A stretch of 60,441 nt of DNA from a virus (IMGVR_UViG_3300028835_000118:1-60441); one strand, 5' to 3'; shown: positions 22,201-32,513, counted from the first letter of the stretch. A program made the numbers and translations. The notes: generated by a model not told the origin, from the letters alone.

Positions 22201-25200
22201 TCATCACTTCACTACGAGTATATATATCTGCAGGTAAAGATTTTCTGATAAAGTTTCTTATAGCTGCCTTAGCTTTCTGTAAATCTTTAGCACCACGCTT
22301 TCTTTGTTGTACCATTCTACGAGCAGCAGTAAGCTTCTCTTGTACGTTTTCACTTGTCCTAGTACCCACAGCTCTTTGGAACTCCACTTGAAGCATAGCT
22401 TGTTTAGTAGTTAGATTTTTAGTTCCATCACCTTCGTTCTTATATTCAGGTTGTTGAGTTAGGAATTCAATAGTTTGGTCTGCTATTTGCTGTTCTGTAA
22501 GCTTGACCTTTCTCCTCTTATTTCCTTTAATAAGTTTTTGTTCAAAAGCTTTTACTCTTTTAAACAACTTGACACCTGCTTCCATACCACCCTGTATGTT
22601 GGCAAATGTTTTAGGTAAAGTGTTAAATAAATCTACATCGATATTCATTAGCTTGTTAACTACACTTGCAGGATATCCCTTAACTCTAACCAAATAATCT
22701 TTGATAAGTTCATCTCGGAAATTGTATTCAGTTCTACCTTCTACAATTATATCTACTATATCTTTTTGCTCTCGTCCTCTAGGACTCAAGATAATCTTTT
22801 TAGTTTGAGCTTCATCTAATATTTTACCTGTTAATGGAGTGTTTTCTTGAATAGCTTTTTCAACTCGGTGATGTCCATCTATTAACAACAAACCATCTTT
22901 GGTTGTAGCAATAATAACAGGCTGACTAAGGTCTGCATTTTCAATTCCCTCTTCAGTCTTTGTAACAAAAGCATAGGTCATCTTAGGAAGAATATCCATA
23001 GGTAATTTTACAGACTGAGTTTCTTGAGTGTTAACTATATTCATGGCACCATCTATGTCATAATTTGTTTCTCCAAAAGTAAACACCTGACCATCTGCTT
23101 CTTGCTGTTGTTCTCTACCCCTAGGCTTAGCAATTATTTTTTCAGTTATCTGCTCAAATAATGGGGGTTTAGATTGTGCAATTAAACTTGTCGCTGAAGC
23201 CTGCCCTACTACCATTAAGTCTTTGTTCTTATATTTAAACTCTACTTTATTCTCACCTTTAAGGTCGGTGTAAGTACGCTGTGATAAAGGTTTATTTCTT
23301 ACTTCCGGCTTATAAAACTTATCATCTTGATATTGCTCTATTACTCTTTCATTAATCTCCACCTCTTTAGTCTTATCCTTCAATAAAGTTTCAGGCATAA
23401 AAGGTTGTAACGATTCCTTCACGCTATATAGTCCATCAAATATTACTGCTGAGTTAGCCTCGGAAGGAACTTTACCAACAAAGAAAGGATGAGTGATTCC
23501 TTTATCTTGTGTTTCTTCCACTAAAGATTTGGTGTCTTCCGGAACTACATAAGTAAATCCACCTACTACATATCCTCCCTTGTTTTCTTTTAAAACTGTT
23601 TCGCCTAGCAATGCTTTATCTCCATACTCTAAGTTAAAGTCTTGAGTGTTAGTTCCATTATCAAGTAATGCTTTTTTATAGGCAGGAGTAGACTTGTTTG
23701 TTTTTAATGAAGGTGAACTTGGTATAATACCCTGCATATAATATCTTCTTCTATCAAAGCTTTCATTCTTCATAGCGTCTGTGAATTCAGTTTCAGAAAA
23801 AGAACTTGGGTCTATAATTATAGCTTGAACTTCCGGGGAAAGAGCTCCACCCATTCTACTGTTTGAATAGGAAGCCATCTCTTTAGAATACTTCTTATAC
23901 GCAGCAGGGTCTTTTCTTTGTAAGTCTTCTAATGCATCATATAAAAATTCTGACCCATACATATTTCCATACATAGCATCAGGGGTCTGTATCATAATTG
24001 CCACACCAACCCTATCGCCTGCCTTGTATTTATTTTTAAGCTTATTCATATTGCTTAAAGCTTTGCCGGCATTCTCAGATGCAAACCCTACACCATTCTC
24101 ATTGTTATCTTTTAGAGCTGCATAACCAAAACCACCAAGTAAATCTTTTTCAGGGTCTAAAGCTGTAGCATCAGAATTAATTACATAAATATTTCCATTG
24201 TGTTGCGCAGCAAAATCGTTAAGAGTAGTTGTAGGTAGGTCGGATACATTCTCTCCTTTATAAACTTGCTGTTCTCTGCCCGGAACTTTTTCAGCTTTAG
24301 CTTTAGGATTTACTGTAGCTGCTACTCCATTATCAGAATAAGGCTCTGACTTTTCTAGTACCTTAAAGTCATTAACAAAAACTTCTTGACCCATTGCCAC
24401 TTTATCTGCCAAAGTGTTAAGTAAATCTACTACTGCTGCATCGTCTTGAGTTATATTAGGACTAATGTCTATTAGCTTATCTATTCCTAAAGTTCTAGCT
24501 GTAGATTTTAAAAAGTTTAATATAGCATTTTGCGCAGGTCTCTCTAGTCGCTGATAGTTGCTTGACATAATACCAAATAATTCTGCTAATCTCTCCTCGT
24601 TTTGAACAGTCATTCCTTGGCTTTTATATTGCTTCGCAAATGCGTCAGCTTTTTTATAAAGCATTGTGTTTTTATCTACAGCACTCATTACCCCTTTAGT
24701 AAGCATGTTAACTGCCTTTGCTATATTGGCTTCGCCTAATCTTTCAAACAACATAGCGTGAAAAGCTTCATGAGCCACGGTAGTTTCAATAGCTTTATTC
24801 ATATCTATATGAATGGTATTAGTATCAAAGTCGTAAAACCCTCTACCTTTTCTACCTGTAGCATTATTAAACTCATCCGAAGATTCGTGTAAAACTATTT
24901 TAGTTTTAAAATTTTTAGCTAATGACTTAGCTGCTTTCACGGCTCTATTTATAACCTTGTTACGCATAGAAGTTTGTTCCTTATCTAAAGCACCTTTAGG
25001 TTTACCTTTTCTATTAAAGAATAAATTATTTGTTACTCCTGTTTGGTCTTCTTTACTTCCAAAAGCTTCTTCAATGTCTTGCTTTTCTTCTATAGTTATA
25101 TCTCCATCACTATCCGTTTCTTCTGTTTCTGTTTGGGTTGCAACTGTACCTAACTCCGGTATACTTGCCTCTGCTTTTGCAGCAGCTTCTTGTTGTTGGG

Positions 25201-28108
25201 CAGCAATAACTGTAATGTTTTCAAGTTGCTCATTTATTTCAGCTATTCTGTCTTGGTCTTTTTTGGTTAGCTGTTTATTTTTACCATCAATTTTATTCTC
25301 TAGGTTTTGTTTTTCTAACAATAAGTTTAAGGCTACTCTTGATTGTTGAACTGTATAATCAGTCGGAATAGATGGCATCAAGGCTTCTATCTGATTATAG
25401 TTAGCTAATAAACCATCAGCACCTGCCTGAGTTAGTGGGTCGTTAGGGTCAGCTACTCTTTGTTTTAGATTGGTAACAAACATTTTTTTGTATGAGGGGT
25501 CTTTCAACATCTCTTGATACCACGCAAAAGCTTCGTCAGAAACTAAATCTAAATCGTTAGGGTTACTTGCCATAGCAGATATAGCTGTAGGTACTGCCAT
25601 TACTTTACCACCAAGAGCTTCAAGATATCCTTGATACGCTACCTCTTTAAAAAATGCTCCTACTGATTGAGGAGTATTAAACGCTGCATCTTTTCCTAAA
25701 AGTTTTTCTCTAGCTAAGTTATATATATACTCTGAACTTAATTCAGCTACAGTTTGTAAAGCTCCTGTTTCAAATTCAGTCGCTGCACCTGCACCTAATA
25801 CTAATCCACCTTGAGCTGCTGCAATTTTCCACGCATCTTTACCTTGGTCACGCATCAGGTTTTTTAAATCTTTTCTAATAAATTCAGCAAAGGTTTTACT
25901 TGTTGTTGTTTTATTAGTTTTTAATAAAGCTCTTCCTACTAAACCATTTACAAACCCTTGTTGTGTTAGTAAGTTTCTGAAACCATAATCTTCTAATATA
26001 GCAGTAGCAATAGCTACAGGATATGCAATTATTCTTTTTTCTCCTTCATTTATGTTGTCAAAGTTTGGATTCATTGCCATCTTTTGCAATTGAGCGTCTG
26101 TACTTTGAGCCATTAATCTTACAATCCTCGTAGTCTTGTTTATATTTTTACGATTCTGAATCAATTTTTTCCCAAGCTCAGGACCATACTTCATCGTAAG
26201 TTCTCCTGTTTTTTTGGCACCTGTTTTTAAAATACCAATGAAAGCCGGAATAGAATAGGTCACCCCATGCATAGCTTTTTGAAAATCATTCCCTTTATTT
26301 TTATAGGCTTTTCTTAAAAATTCTTGTGGGGTATCTTCTTGTCCTAAATATCTAGTAAATATGGAATTAAATGCTTCTCTACTTCCTGACTCTAACTCTC
26401 TTCCAATAAAACCTGCTTGTCCCGTGTAAGGATTACGATTAAAAGCATCACCCCTCGCTGCACTTTTAGCTCTATCTACCCCTGTAATAATTTCTCCTGT
26501 ACCAATTCTAATTCCACCTTCTCCCTTCTGTGTGTCAAGTATATCGGTTGCATAAAAACCGGTAGGGTCTCCCCCTCTTTCTTGAAAAGATTTTCTATAA
26601 ACTTGATTCATTGCATTTACGGTATAGTCTCGTAAATCATCACCATCTGCATTCTCTATGCTTTGAAACAAAGCCTTACCATTAGTGCTTCCAATTTCTA
26701 GCATTAATTTTTTTAACCTCTCTTGGTCATAAGCATCAAGATTAGTTCCCTTATCTAATATTCCTTTTATCTGTGCTACCTCATCAGCATACTCGCCTCC
26801 TAGTATATTGACATCATCTACCTTATATTTCTGCTCTCTATTTTGGGACAATAAATCTATAGCAAAATCTACATGAGAATCAAAATCTTCATCTACATCT
26901 ACAGGGTTAAGTGCGTATTCTATAGGTGCTATAATTCCTGAATATAATTCATTAGGTAACGAAGTAATAGCTCCACCAACACCACCTAAAAAAGATTTAA
27001 GAAGTCGTTCTATACCTAACAATCCTCCCTTGGCTTCTGTAGCAGCATAACGAGCATCTACAAATTCTCCTACCATCAAGTCAAACTCTCTTCCTTTCTG
27101 CTGAAAACTTAATTGACGCTTATGCAATGCGTCTTGCACCATATCAAGACGGTCTGAAGCCATCTTATAGGTGTTGTAGTTAGGGTCGGCAGCTAGTTCT
27201 TGAGGAGTTTTTCCGGCAAAAGAGTTCTTATATATTTTTTCTAATCTAATTTTTTCTGCTGAATAAGCTTTTACATCTTCAGCAAACCTATCCACTTGTG
27301 TATTAAACAAAGTGTTTAAAGCCATCAACTCTTTTTCGTCTTGAATTTTATTTAGCTTAAATTCTTCCTTTTTCAGACCTTCAGCAAAAGCTAGTTCAGA
27401 TGCTTCTCTATTATCTTGTAGAAACTTTTTAAGTTCATTAGCTCTTTTCTTTGCATTAATTTCTAGACCTTCAAAGAATGGCATACCAAAAGCATCTAAT
27501 GGTACAGTCATTTCCTCACCGTTGGCTGAGGTTACTTTCATTTTATCACCTGCACCTGTCTCTTCAAACTTAAAACCATACTGCCCAAACTTGTAGTTCA
27601 TTTCAGGGACTACTGATTCTTCTTCTCTATCTGAGGTTAGCTTTTCATCAATAAAATCTATATTAGCTTGAAAGACATTATCGTCTAAATTTTCCCCGTA
27701 CTCTTTTGATAAAATAGTATTTGCAAATGGGTCAGAGGTATCAAATGTTCTCTGAGTTAAATATGATTCCGAAGTAATATCGTCTCCCGTTAAACCGGAA
27801 GGAGATGCCGGAGGTGTAAGGGGGGTTTGTTCCGGAGGTAGATTGATTTCGTTTGGCTGATTTAAGTCTACGTTTAGATTTTTTTTTTCATCCACATCTG
27901 TCGATACTATTTCTACAGATTCACCTCCAAAACCTATATCATTTTTAAAAGTATTCATGTCAGGCATATCAAAATGCTGCAGCATACTTTCTCTAAACCT
28001 TGCTAGCTTCTCTTCGTCTTGCATATCTACCACAAACTGTTCGTAGGGTGGCATATCAAAATGTTGTTGCGCACTTTGGTAGACTCTTTGTAATACTTCC
28101 TCATTCAT
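19268..28108 (-). CDS. Giant polyvalent internal virion protein, 2946 aa
   Basis: Largest gene (8.8 kb). The N-terminus has two QHFDMP motifs. A zincin site (HEAFH near residue 1113) lies inside a metallopeptidase-like block; a ParB-like motif (IDGHHRVEKA near 1744) follows. PGREQ-type motifs recur near 1275, 1661 and 1774 (two as PRGREQ). Coiled, charged regions occupy the middle and the C-terminal third carries long helices and hydrophobic segments (FIVGDAVNQIADVI). This matches phage polyvalent proteins carried in the capsid and injected with DNA. Precedes two further internal-protein genes in the late operon. Confidence 0.85.
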   Translation of the reverse strand: MNEEVLQRVYQSAQQHFDMPPYEQFVVDMQDEEKLARFRESMLQHFDMPDMNTFKNDIGFGGESVEIVSTDVDEKKNLNVDLNQPNEINLPPEQTPLTPPASPSGLTGDDITSESYLTQRTFDTSDPFANTILSKEYGENLDDNVFQANIDFIDEKLTSDREEESVVPEMNYKFGQYGFKFEETGAGDKMKVTSANGEEMTVPLDAFGMPFFEGLEINAKKRANELKKFLQDNREASELAFAEGLKKEEFKLNKIQDEKELMALNTLFNTQVDRFAEDVKAYSAEKIRLEKIYKNSFAGKTPQELAADPNYNTYKMASDRLDMVQDALHKRQLSFQQKGREFDLMVGEFVDARYAATEAKGGLLGIERLLKSFLGGVGGAITSLPNELYSGIIAPIEYALNPVDVDEDFDSHVDFAIDLLSQNREQKYKVDDVNILGGEYADEVAQIKGILDKGTNLDAYDQERLKKLMLEIGSTNGKALFQSIENADGDDLRDYTVNAMNQVYRKSFQERGGDPTGFYATDILDTQKGEGGIRIGTGEIITGVDRAKSAARGDAFNRNPYTGQAGFIGRELESGSREAFNSIFTRYLGQEDTPQEFLRKAYKNKGNDFQKAMHGVTYSIPAFIGILKTGAKKTGELTMKYGPELGKKLIQNRKNINKTTRIVRLMAQSTDAQLQKMAMNPNFDNINEGEKRIIAYPVAIATAILEDYGFRNLLTQQGFVNGLVGRALLKTNKTTTSKTFAEFIRKDLKNLMRDQGKDAWKIAAAQGGLVLGAGAATEFETGALQTVAELSSEYIYNLAREKLLGKDAAFNTPQSVGAFFKEVAYQGYLEALGGKVMAVPTAISAMASNPNDLDLVSDEAFAWYQEMLKDPSYKKMFVTNLKQRVADPNDPLTQAGADGLLANYNQIEALMPSIPTDYTVQQSRVALNLLLEKQNLENKIDGKNKQLTKKDQDRIAEINEQLENITVIAAQQQEAAAKAEASIPELGTVATQTETEETDSDGDITIEEKQDIEEAFGSKEDQTGVTNNLFFNRKGKPKGALDKEQTSMRNKVINRAVKAAKSLAKNFKTKIVLHESSDEFNNATGRKGRGFYDFDTNTIHIDMNKAIETTVAHEAFHAMLFERLGEANIAKAVNMLTKGVMSAVDKNTMLYKKADAFAKQYKSQGMTVQNEERLAELFGIMSSNYQRLERPAQNAILNFLKSTARTLGIDKLIDISPNITQDDAAVVDLLNTLADKVAMGQEVFVNDFKVLEKSEPYSDNGVAATVNPKAKAEKVPGREQQVYKGENVSDLPTTTLNDFAAQHNGNIYVINSDATALDPEKDLLGGFGYAALKDNNENGVGFASENAGKALSNMNKLKNKYKAGDRVGVAIMIQTPDAMYGNMYGSEFLYDALEDLQRKDPAAYKKYSKEMASYSNSRMGGALSPEVQAIIIDPSSFSETEFTDAMKNESFDRRRYYMQGIIPSSPSLKTNKSTPAYKKALLDNGTNTQDFNLEYGDKALLGETVLKENKGGYVVGGFTYVVPEDTKSLVEETQDKGITHPFFVGKVPSEANSAVIFDGLYSVKESLQPFMPETLLKDKTKEVEINERVIEQYQDDKFYKPEVRNKPLSQRTYTDLKGENKVEFKYKNKDLMVVGQASATSLIAQSKPPLFEQITEKIIAKPRGREQQQEADGQVFTFGETNYDIDGAMNIVNTQETQSVKLPMDILPKMTYAFVTKTEEGIENADLSQPVIIATTKDGLLLIDGHHRVEKAIQENTPLTGKILDEAQTKKIILSPRGREQKDIVDIIVEGRTEYNFRDELIKDYLVRVKGYPASVVNKLMNIDVDLFNTLPKTFANIQGGMEAGVKLFKRVKAFEQKLIKGNKRRKVKLTEQQIADQTIEFLTQQPEYKNEGDGTKNLTTKQAMLQVEFQRAVGTRTSENVQEKLTAARRMVQQRKRGAKDLQKAKAAIRNFIRKSLPADIYTRSEVMSLIRKVTNANETNLENIFEEVLEFVNKKNNARLENKIENILNGKYETKVSGRKKGTKISLNIKERIEKIKQDRLGKNSTAKQIEAENEALTQEFNSIAAKSQTTEGDFSRMVDLQILINLNNSLLMENTDVNKTGSLDTALAALEEMIEIGRSELKQQLEDQHNKYNEDASIAYEEVTGEKTDLGDKGTRSEVDLKNQKRLNAKRNKLKGVLRKFTTKLNTMVTKFFNEAEALDGLMDLISTLPGEMFGGRLQEMVTGRVDASSRMFKRRMMEQEGIISKKFEELYGKKWRNKVRDNNKPAKEATYLLDPDAVAKAENDFNTNPSLENKQALEKALLENSVHLSQNEMMYYYNLYKDPANAGSFKATFGKDYVRIMEEIESKMEDEVKEFADWQVNEFYPSLYEHYNKTYKALYRTNLPWNRFYAGMIYRNDTQGNPIEQQPLDMLSDKSIMNTSVGASSTKSRTQNNLPIRKMNNMNVMATYLRDMEYFAAYGETIRDIYKMFTNKQVKDAIGAIHGDYVNRLIRDMIGKIANKGVRDNRADRFVNYMNNLFIFSRIGLNPTVMLKQLTSMITYANDIGFRNWLKYSLKNIPQIKKTFKEISENSVYMQDRNRQSITRVIESYTEDGMTEFVPNQYWDFYVNFIMYSTKFGDKAAIYLGGMPNYLYYKDQALKRGLSEEQAQKEAIIKFEKDTKRTQQSMDLQDRDYYQTAGALQRGLNMFLTTPKQYLRKEIQSTRNLWRKLKAWDRNAGKGTLGENLRTFITYHLLAPTLFQYVALGLPGLLRPVRPDDEEDLIRAMVIGNLNALFIVGDAVNQIADVIQQKPYAGKQGKSIAPLMSIARISQLATRALNTKDPEKRAANFAKLYIEIVNTTGLPATQVTRFVNNLEKMGKTGDIGTDILRLFNFSDYVIEGGQKKSTKKTKSIAEQNAEYYKEQERKKRQSNNLNNSDVFAPINQRNRTRTRRTRKNVFDPIQ

Positions 28109-28109
28109 T

Positions 28110-30080
28110 TTAGTAGGATTTCGGTTTACCTTTTCCTGATTGTCTTGGACCTATAAGTTTTGCCAATAAAGCTTCGTTAGCTGCAATATTCTCGGCAGCA
28201 ACTGCGCCCATTATATATGTATTTAATGCGTTCAACTGCCTTTGCATCTCTTCAGGTTCCTTGTTTGTATAAAGTATAAACCCTTCATCTGTAGCTCCCT
28301 GTGGTCTGATTTGAACACTATTGCTCCAATTGCTATAGTTATTAGTCTCTAAACCTAATGCATCTAGATAAGGTGTTAACTTATTCATTACTTCTATATC
28401 ATCTGTTATCTGTCCACCTCCTGTATCTTGAAGAACATTGTTGTAAGTTAAGGCTGTTTGTAAGTACCTGTTTAAGTATTGTTGGTCGCCTTCCTCAGTA
28501 GTTGCTCCTGCTCCTGCACCTGTAGGTGTAATAGAACCTAACTGATATGTTTCACCTATTTTGAAAAGCTTGGTAACATCAGCATCTTTACCAAGGGTTC
28601 TTACCTCTTCTCGAACAGAGCCATCCGGTAGTCTGAACTTGATTACATAGTCACCCTCTTTTTCTCCTGCTTTAACGCTTGCAACTTTACCACTTCGTAC
28701 ACCACCTGCTAAGTCAACACTATCTCCAATGTTAGATACACCTGTTAATAATGCTGCAGATTCTGCAAAGGTTTCAAAATCCATTATGTTACCACTTGAA
28801 TCTACCATTGGAACAGGTTTAGTTACTCCGTCTTTAGTTACATATATTATGTTTCCTTTCTTTTGTACATCGTCTGCACCTAATACATCTCTAAAGTAAG
28901 TCTCGGCTGCATCCACTTCTTTTTGGTTACCGTAAAAGATATCACCCAACATATTAAAGGTCTTTTGATTTTTCTTATCAGTCTCTCCTTTTATAATATT
29001 ACTTGCTGATTCAAATGGTTGTCTGCTTGCTGAAGCTTTAATCTTTTTATCTACTGAATCATTTAATCTTTCTATAATAGCGTCTTTTACTGCTTTCTTT
29101 TGGTCGTCAGTAAACTCAGGTTGTCCACCCATATCGGTGTCTCGGTTCAAATATATCTCATTTGCTTTTCTTTTATTGGGGTCTTTCTCATAAGTAAAAG
29201 TATAAGGAACTTTTTTACCCCCTACTTCAACCGTTAAGTTTTCATTAGTTAAAATAGAAGTTACGTTGAATGGATTAGCCATCATTGCATCTGCCGTGTA
29301 ACCTGCCCACTCGTTATATTCTTTAATTAATTGTGCGTCTCCACTATATTTTCCACCTTGAGAAGTGGTAGTAATAATCCTATCTAACCCTCCTTCTTTT
29401 CCTGATAATTCTATAGACAATTCATCAATCAATCCTAAATCATCTACAGCAGCATTAACATCGGCACGCACATCATAATAATTATAAGTACCTTTTAGAT
29501 TAGACATTAACTCAGGTACTGTTTGAAAGCTTGATGGGTCTGTATCCATTTTCCCATCTTTCCATAATCCAATTGACACCATACCATTATTAGGATTGAT
29601 TAAGGCTTTGGTGTTTCGTAAGTTATATAGTCCTTCTGCTTGCTCCATCTTCCATTGCTCTAGCATTTGAGAACGAGTAGCCGGGTCAGCCGAATTCATT
29701 CTCTCCATCTTAAGCTTATACGCTTCTTGATAAGCCTCGCCTAACTTAAACATCTGCTTGTTTGAGTCATTAAGATTGGCTCTAACTATAGAATATTCTC
29801 TAGGTTTTAAAATACCTTGTCTTAAAAGTCTGTCTTGTGTAAGTAGAACTTGCTGTGCAGAAGAAGCATAGTCAGCTACAAAGGTATTTCCATCTACATA
29901 GTCTCCGGTTGGAGCATTCTGTAATGTTTCCACCATCTCTCTAGAAGCCTTGTCAATCTCAGCCTTTTGGTTTTCTCTTGACTTTGCTTCTTCATTTAAT
30001 ATTGTGGTAAACTGTGTAGCTACTGCACCCCAATCTACTTGGTCGGTTGCTTCTCTTCTTACATATCCAAATTTGCTCAT
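28110..30080 (-). CDS. Internal virion protein, 656 aa
   Basis: Starts MSKFGYVRREATDQVDWGAV; long helical N-terminus (about 160 residues), mixed middle, and a glycine/alanine-rich region near residue 530. No enzyme motif. Position between the 351-aa alanine-rich protein and the giant polyvalent protein fits an ejected core protein. Immediately upstream of the giant gene with 1 nt spacing. Confidence 0.7.
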   Translation of the reverse strand: MSKFGYVRREATDQVDWGAVATQFTTILNEEAKSRENQKAEIDKASREMVETLQNAPTGDYVDGNTFVADYASSAQQVLLTQDRLLRQGILKPREYSIVRANLNDSNKQMFKLGEAYQEAYKLKMERMNSADPATRSQMLEQWKMEQAEGLYNLRNTKALINPNNGMVSIGLWKDGKMDTDPSSFQTVPELMSNLKGTYNYYDVRADVNAAVDDLGLIDELSIELSGKEGGLDRIITTTSQGGKYSGDAQLIKEYNEWAGYTADAMMANPFNVTSILTNENLTVEVGGKKVPYTFTYEKDPNKRKANEIYLNRDTDMGGQPEFTDDQKKAVKDAIIERLNDSVDKKIKASASRQPFESASNIIKGETDKKNQKTFNMLGDIFYGNQKEVDAAETYFRDVLGADDVQKKGNIIYVTKDGVTKPVPMVDSSGNIMDFETFAESAALLTGVSNIGDSVDLAGGVRSGKVASVKAGEKEGDYVIKFRLPDGSVREEVRTLGKDADVTKLFKIGETYQLGSITPTGAGAGATTEEGDQQYLNRYLQTALTYNNVLQDTGGGQITDDIEVMNKLTPYLDALGLETNNYSNWSNSVQIRPQGATDEGFILYTNKEPEEMQRQLNALNTYIMGAVAAENIAANEALLAKLIGPRQSGKGKPKSY

Positions 30081-30087
30081 ACTAATT

Positions 30088-31143
30088 TTAATTTATAGAA
30101 TTTCTTAAATTAGCTAACTCTGTTTGTTCCTCTAGTGTTAACCCACCACCAAAACTCATTTTATTCATAAGCTCTTTTAGTCTAGCCATTTTTACCTCAT
30201 TAGTATTTGTTATGGTTAAATCCTTTGTTGGAGTTCCATCTACAACTGCTGACTCAACTGTAGTATCAACTTGTGTGGTTGGGTCAAAATTTCGTGCAGC
30301 AGATAAAGTATTATTTGCCGACAAACCTAAAGCATATTGGTCTTGAAAAGATTGACTTCCAAATAACAGAGCTGATTGCTCGTTAGTTAAACCTCTTTTA
30401 AATTGTCTAAACTCTTTGTTAGACATACCCGGAATCGTGGTTAAATCTAAATTTGTAAATCCATCAGTCCCTGCTTCACCCATACCTTTCGATACGTTTC
30501 CTATCGCTGCAAATTCATCAGCCGTCAATTGTGTATTTCCTAAAGCTGATTTTTGAAGTGCCATGTTTTGTTGATATAAAGGAATTTGAGATAACCCTTG
30601 CTGTAATGCTGTACCTGCAGCCTGTATACCTGCTTGAGTGGATGCAGCAGCAGCTCGTTGAGCATCAGCAGCAGCTTTTTGTTGTCCTTCTATTTCTCCT
30701 AAATCTAATTGTACATTAAGGTCTCTTAATCTTGAATCTTCTTTTGCAATAGCCATCTCAATCATTTGCTGTTCTTTGCTCATAGCAGCACGGGTTTGAC
30801 CTTGCGCTTGGTTTTGTGCTTGTTGTAATCTTCCTGCCGTTGCAGCAACTCCTCTTTGGTCTCCTTCTCTCGCAGCATCTAAAGCCGTAGCTCCTGATTG
30901 TAACATTGCTTCTCTCTGTAATTCATATGGTTCTTTTTTAATTGATAACTGTTCCATATAATTTACATCTAATCTTCTACGAGCTGTACGCATCATAGCT
31001 TCTGCTTCTGATTCTGCGTCTCTCATAGCTCTTTTACTTTTACCGGCTTGAGCAAACGAGGCACCTGCTGAACCTGCAGCAATTGCTGTAGAACCAATAG
31101 CTAACCACGCTGTTAAACCAAGACCTGTTGCGACTCCTGACAT
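30088..31143 (-). CDS. Alanine-rich internal/ejection protein, 351 aa
   Basis: Hydrophobic glycine/alanine N-terminus (about residues 5-30), then a long Ala/Gln/Glu coiled-coil (30-200). This resembles the ejection proteins that make a channel across the envelope (T7 gp14/P22 gp7-like). The assignment is from composition and position. Its start overlaps the upstream gene by 31 nt. Confidence 0.65.
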   Translation of the reverse strand: MSGVATGLGLTAWLAIGSTAIAAGSAGASFAQAGKSKRAMRDAESEAEAMMRTARRRLDVNYMEQLSIKKEPYELQREAMLQSGATALDAAREGDQRGVAATAGRLQQAQNQAQGQTRAAMSKEQQMIEMAIAKEDSRLRDLNVQLDLGEIEGQQKAAADAQRAAAASTQAGIQAAGTALQQGLSQIPLYQQNMALQKSALGNTQLTADEFAAIGNVSKGMGEAGTDGFTNLDLTTIPGMSNKEFRQFKRGLTNEQSALLFGSQSFQDQYALGLSANNTLSAARNFDPTTQVDTTVESAVVDGTPTKDLTITNTNEVKMARLKELMNKMSFGGGLTLEEQTELANLRNSIN

Positions 31144-31658
31144 ATTTTTACTGCTTTATTTATTACTTCTTGTGGCAGTTCCATAAATGAATCTGCATAA
31201 ATTTCTTTCTCTGCATCCTCTACGTTTGTTTTATCAGTTTTATAAACACAAATCCAAATTGAATCTTTGTGTACATAAAACACTCTTTGAGTTCCTACCT
31301 GAGTAAAAACTGTATGAGGTGCTTCTATAATTTCTACTTGACCTTCGTCAGTCAAGTAAGATAATTTTCCCTTTACTAAAAAAGAAGGGTGTTGTTGTCG
31401 ATGTATCATACTCACAAGCATCATTCCTTGTGGCATAAATAGTTCACGAGTATAAAGCCCTCCTTCAAAATGATGTTTCAAAGGAAGAATTTTTTTCATC
31501 TCTTTACTTTGTTCATCACCGGCTTTATGAGTGACCACTCCTTCAATCTCTTCTAATTGAGATTGAAACTCAGCTATTTTTTCCCACAACAAACCTGTTA
31601 ACTGTGGGATACCTCCTAATACCTTTTTTGCAAGGACTGATTCATGTCCATCAACCAT
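31113..31658 (-). CDS. Cupin-like virion-associated protein, 181 aa
   Basis: Residues about 78-145 alternate strands with MIHRQQHPSFLVKGKLSYLTDEG and PHTVFTQVGTQRVFYVHKDSIW, a pattern like a cupin barrel (His, Gly, Pro-His spacing). Role unknown; small cupin-like proteins often sit among phage structural genes. The promoter box TATCTTTG ends 4 nt before the ATG. Confidence 0.55.
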   Translation of the reverse strand: MVDGHESVLAKKVLGGIPQLTGLLWEKIAEFQSQLEEIEGVVTHKAGDEQSKEMKKILPLKHHFEGGLYTRELFMPQGMMLVSMIHRQQHPSFLVKGKLSYLTDEGQVEIIEAPHTVFTQVGTQRVFYVHKDSIWICVYKTDKTNVEDAEKEIYADSFMELPQEVINKAVKICQESQQVLV

Positions 31659-31662
31659 GTAG

Positions 31663-31670
31663 CAAAGATA
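31663..31670 (-). promoter_or_regulatory. Leaderless-type promoter box before the cupin-like gene
   Basis: TATCTTTG then exactly 4 nt (CTAC) to the ATG at 31658, so the transcript would start at or near the A of ATG. A -33 element is not obvious. Confidence 0.6.
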
Positions 31671-31676
31671 CTAAAT

Positions 31677-32513
31677 TTAAGGAAAACTTTTCATTACATC
31701 CGATTCTACAACAAATAACTCCGATGGGGTTGTAACATCCAATGTTAGCTCAAACACACAATAATGACCTAAAACTCCGTGAGATTCAGCTATAGGATTC
31801 TTAATAAAGAACCAATAATTATTACTTAAAGGTAAAACTGTAGGCTGTGGTGAAGGGAACGGAGGGTTAATTGTCGAATTTATTGTAATAGTATATACAG
31901 CTCCATTTCTTGTTATGCTTGTTAATACTCCTGCAAACTGAGGGGTGTCATAGTTAGGAGCTATAGCGAAATACATAAAGTCTCCGACACTAATTATACT
32001 TCCCACACTTATGCCTGCCGGAAAAGTTATAATTATATTAGCAGGGTCAGCCGTGTTGAAGGAATCACTAACGCCAATACCGTTAACGCTTCTTAACTCC
32101 CATTGACTTTCATCTGTATTAGGTCCTGTTGGTCCATCGTTTCTTACAAACGCAAACCACGCTCCTTCTTTTTGTTCAAAGTATGCTGCCTCTATTTCTC
32201 CATCAATCTGTATATCTGTTTGTAGAGTAGCACTCCACGCATCATCACCTTCAAGGTTTAAAGTTTTAAATATTTTATTTTCTAATGGTTGCTCGTTAAA
32301 TACACTCGTAATTCGTGAAGGATATTGGTCTCCATAATATTCATTTCTTGTCTCATTTGTATTATGTCTCCACAAATTTCCATTTTTAAATGTATATAAA
32401 TATTGATTCATTCCTTTTATAAATTCAGGACAATAAGTATAGAATGAAGGAAATCCTTTCGAGTCTTCGCTATAAGTAATAGTACATTTATTTTGGTCGG
32501 TTATTGGTATCAT
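31677..32513 (-). CDS. Hypothetical structural protein, 278 aa
   Basis: Strand-rich, with many aromatic and Gly/Asn residues and no signal; the N-terminus reads MIPITDQNKCTITYSEDSKG. Lies between the fibre-like 309-aa protein and the cupin-like gene. Likely a tail or baseplate-like component; no family recognised. Confidence 0.65.
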   Translation of the reverse strand: MIPITDQNKCTITYSEDSKGFPSFYTYCPEFIKGMNQYLYTFKNGNLWRHNTNETRNEYYGDQYPSRITSVFNEQPLENKIFKTLNLEGDDAWSATLQTDIQIDGEIEAAYFEQKEGAWFAFVRNDGPTGPNTDESQWELRSVNGIGVSDSFNTADPANIIITFPAGISVGSIISVGDFMYFAIAPNYDTPQFAGVLTSITRNGAVYTITINSTINPPFPSPQPTVLPLSNNYWFFIKNPIAESHGVLGHYCVFELTLDVTTPSELFVVESDVMKSFP

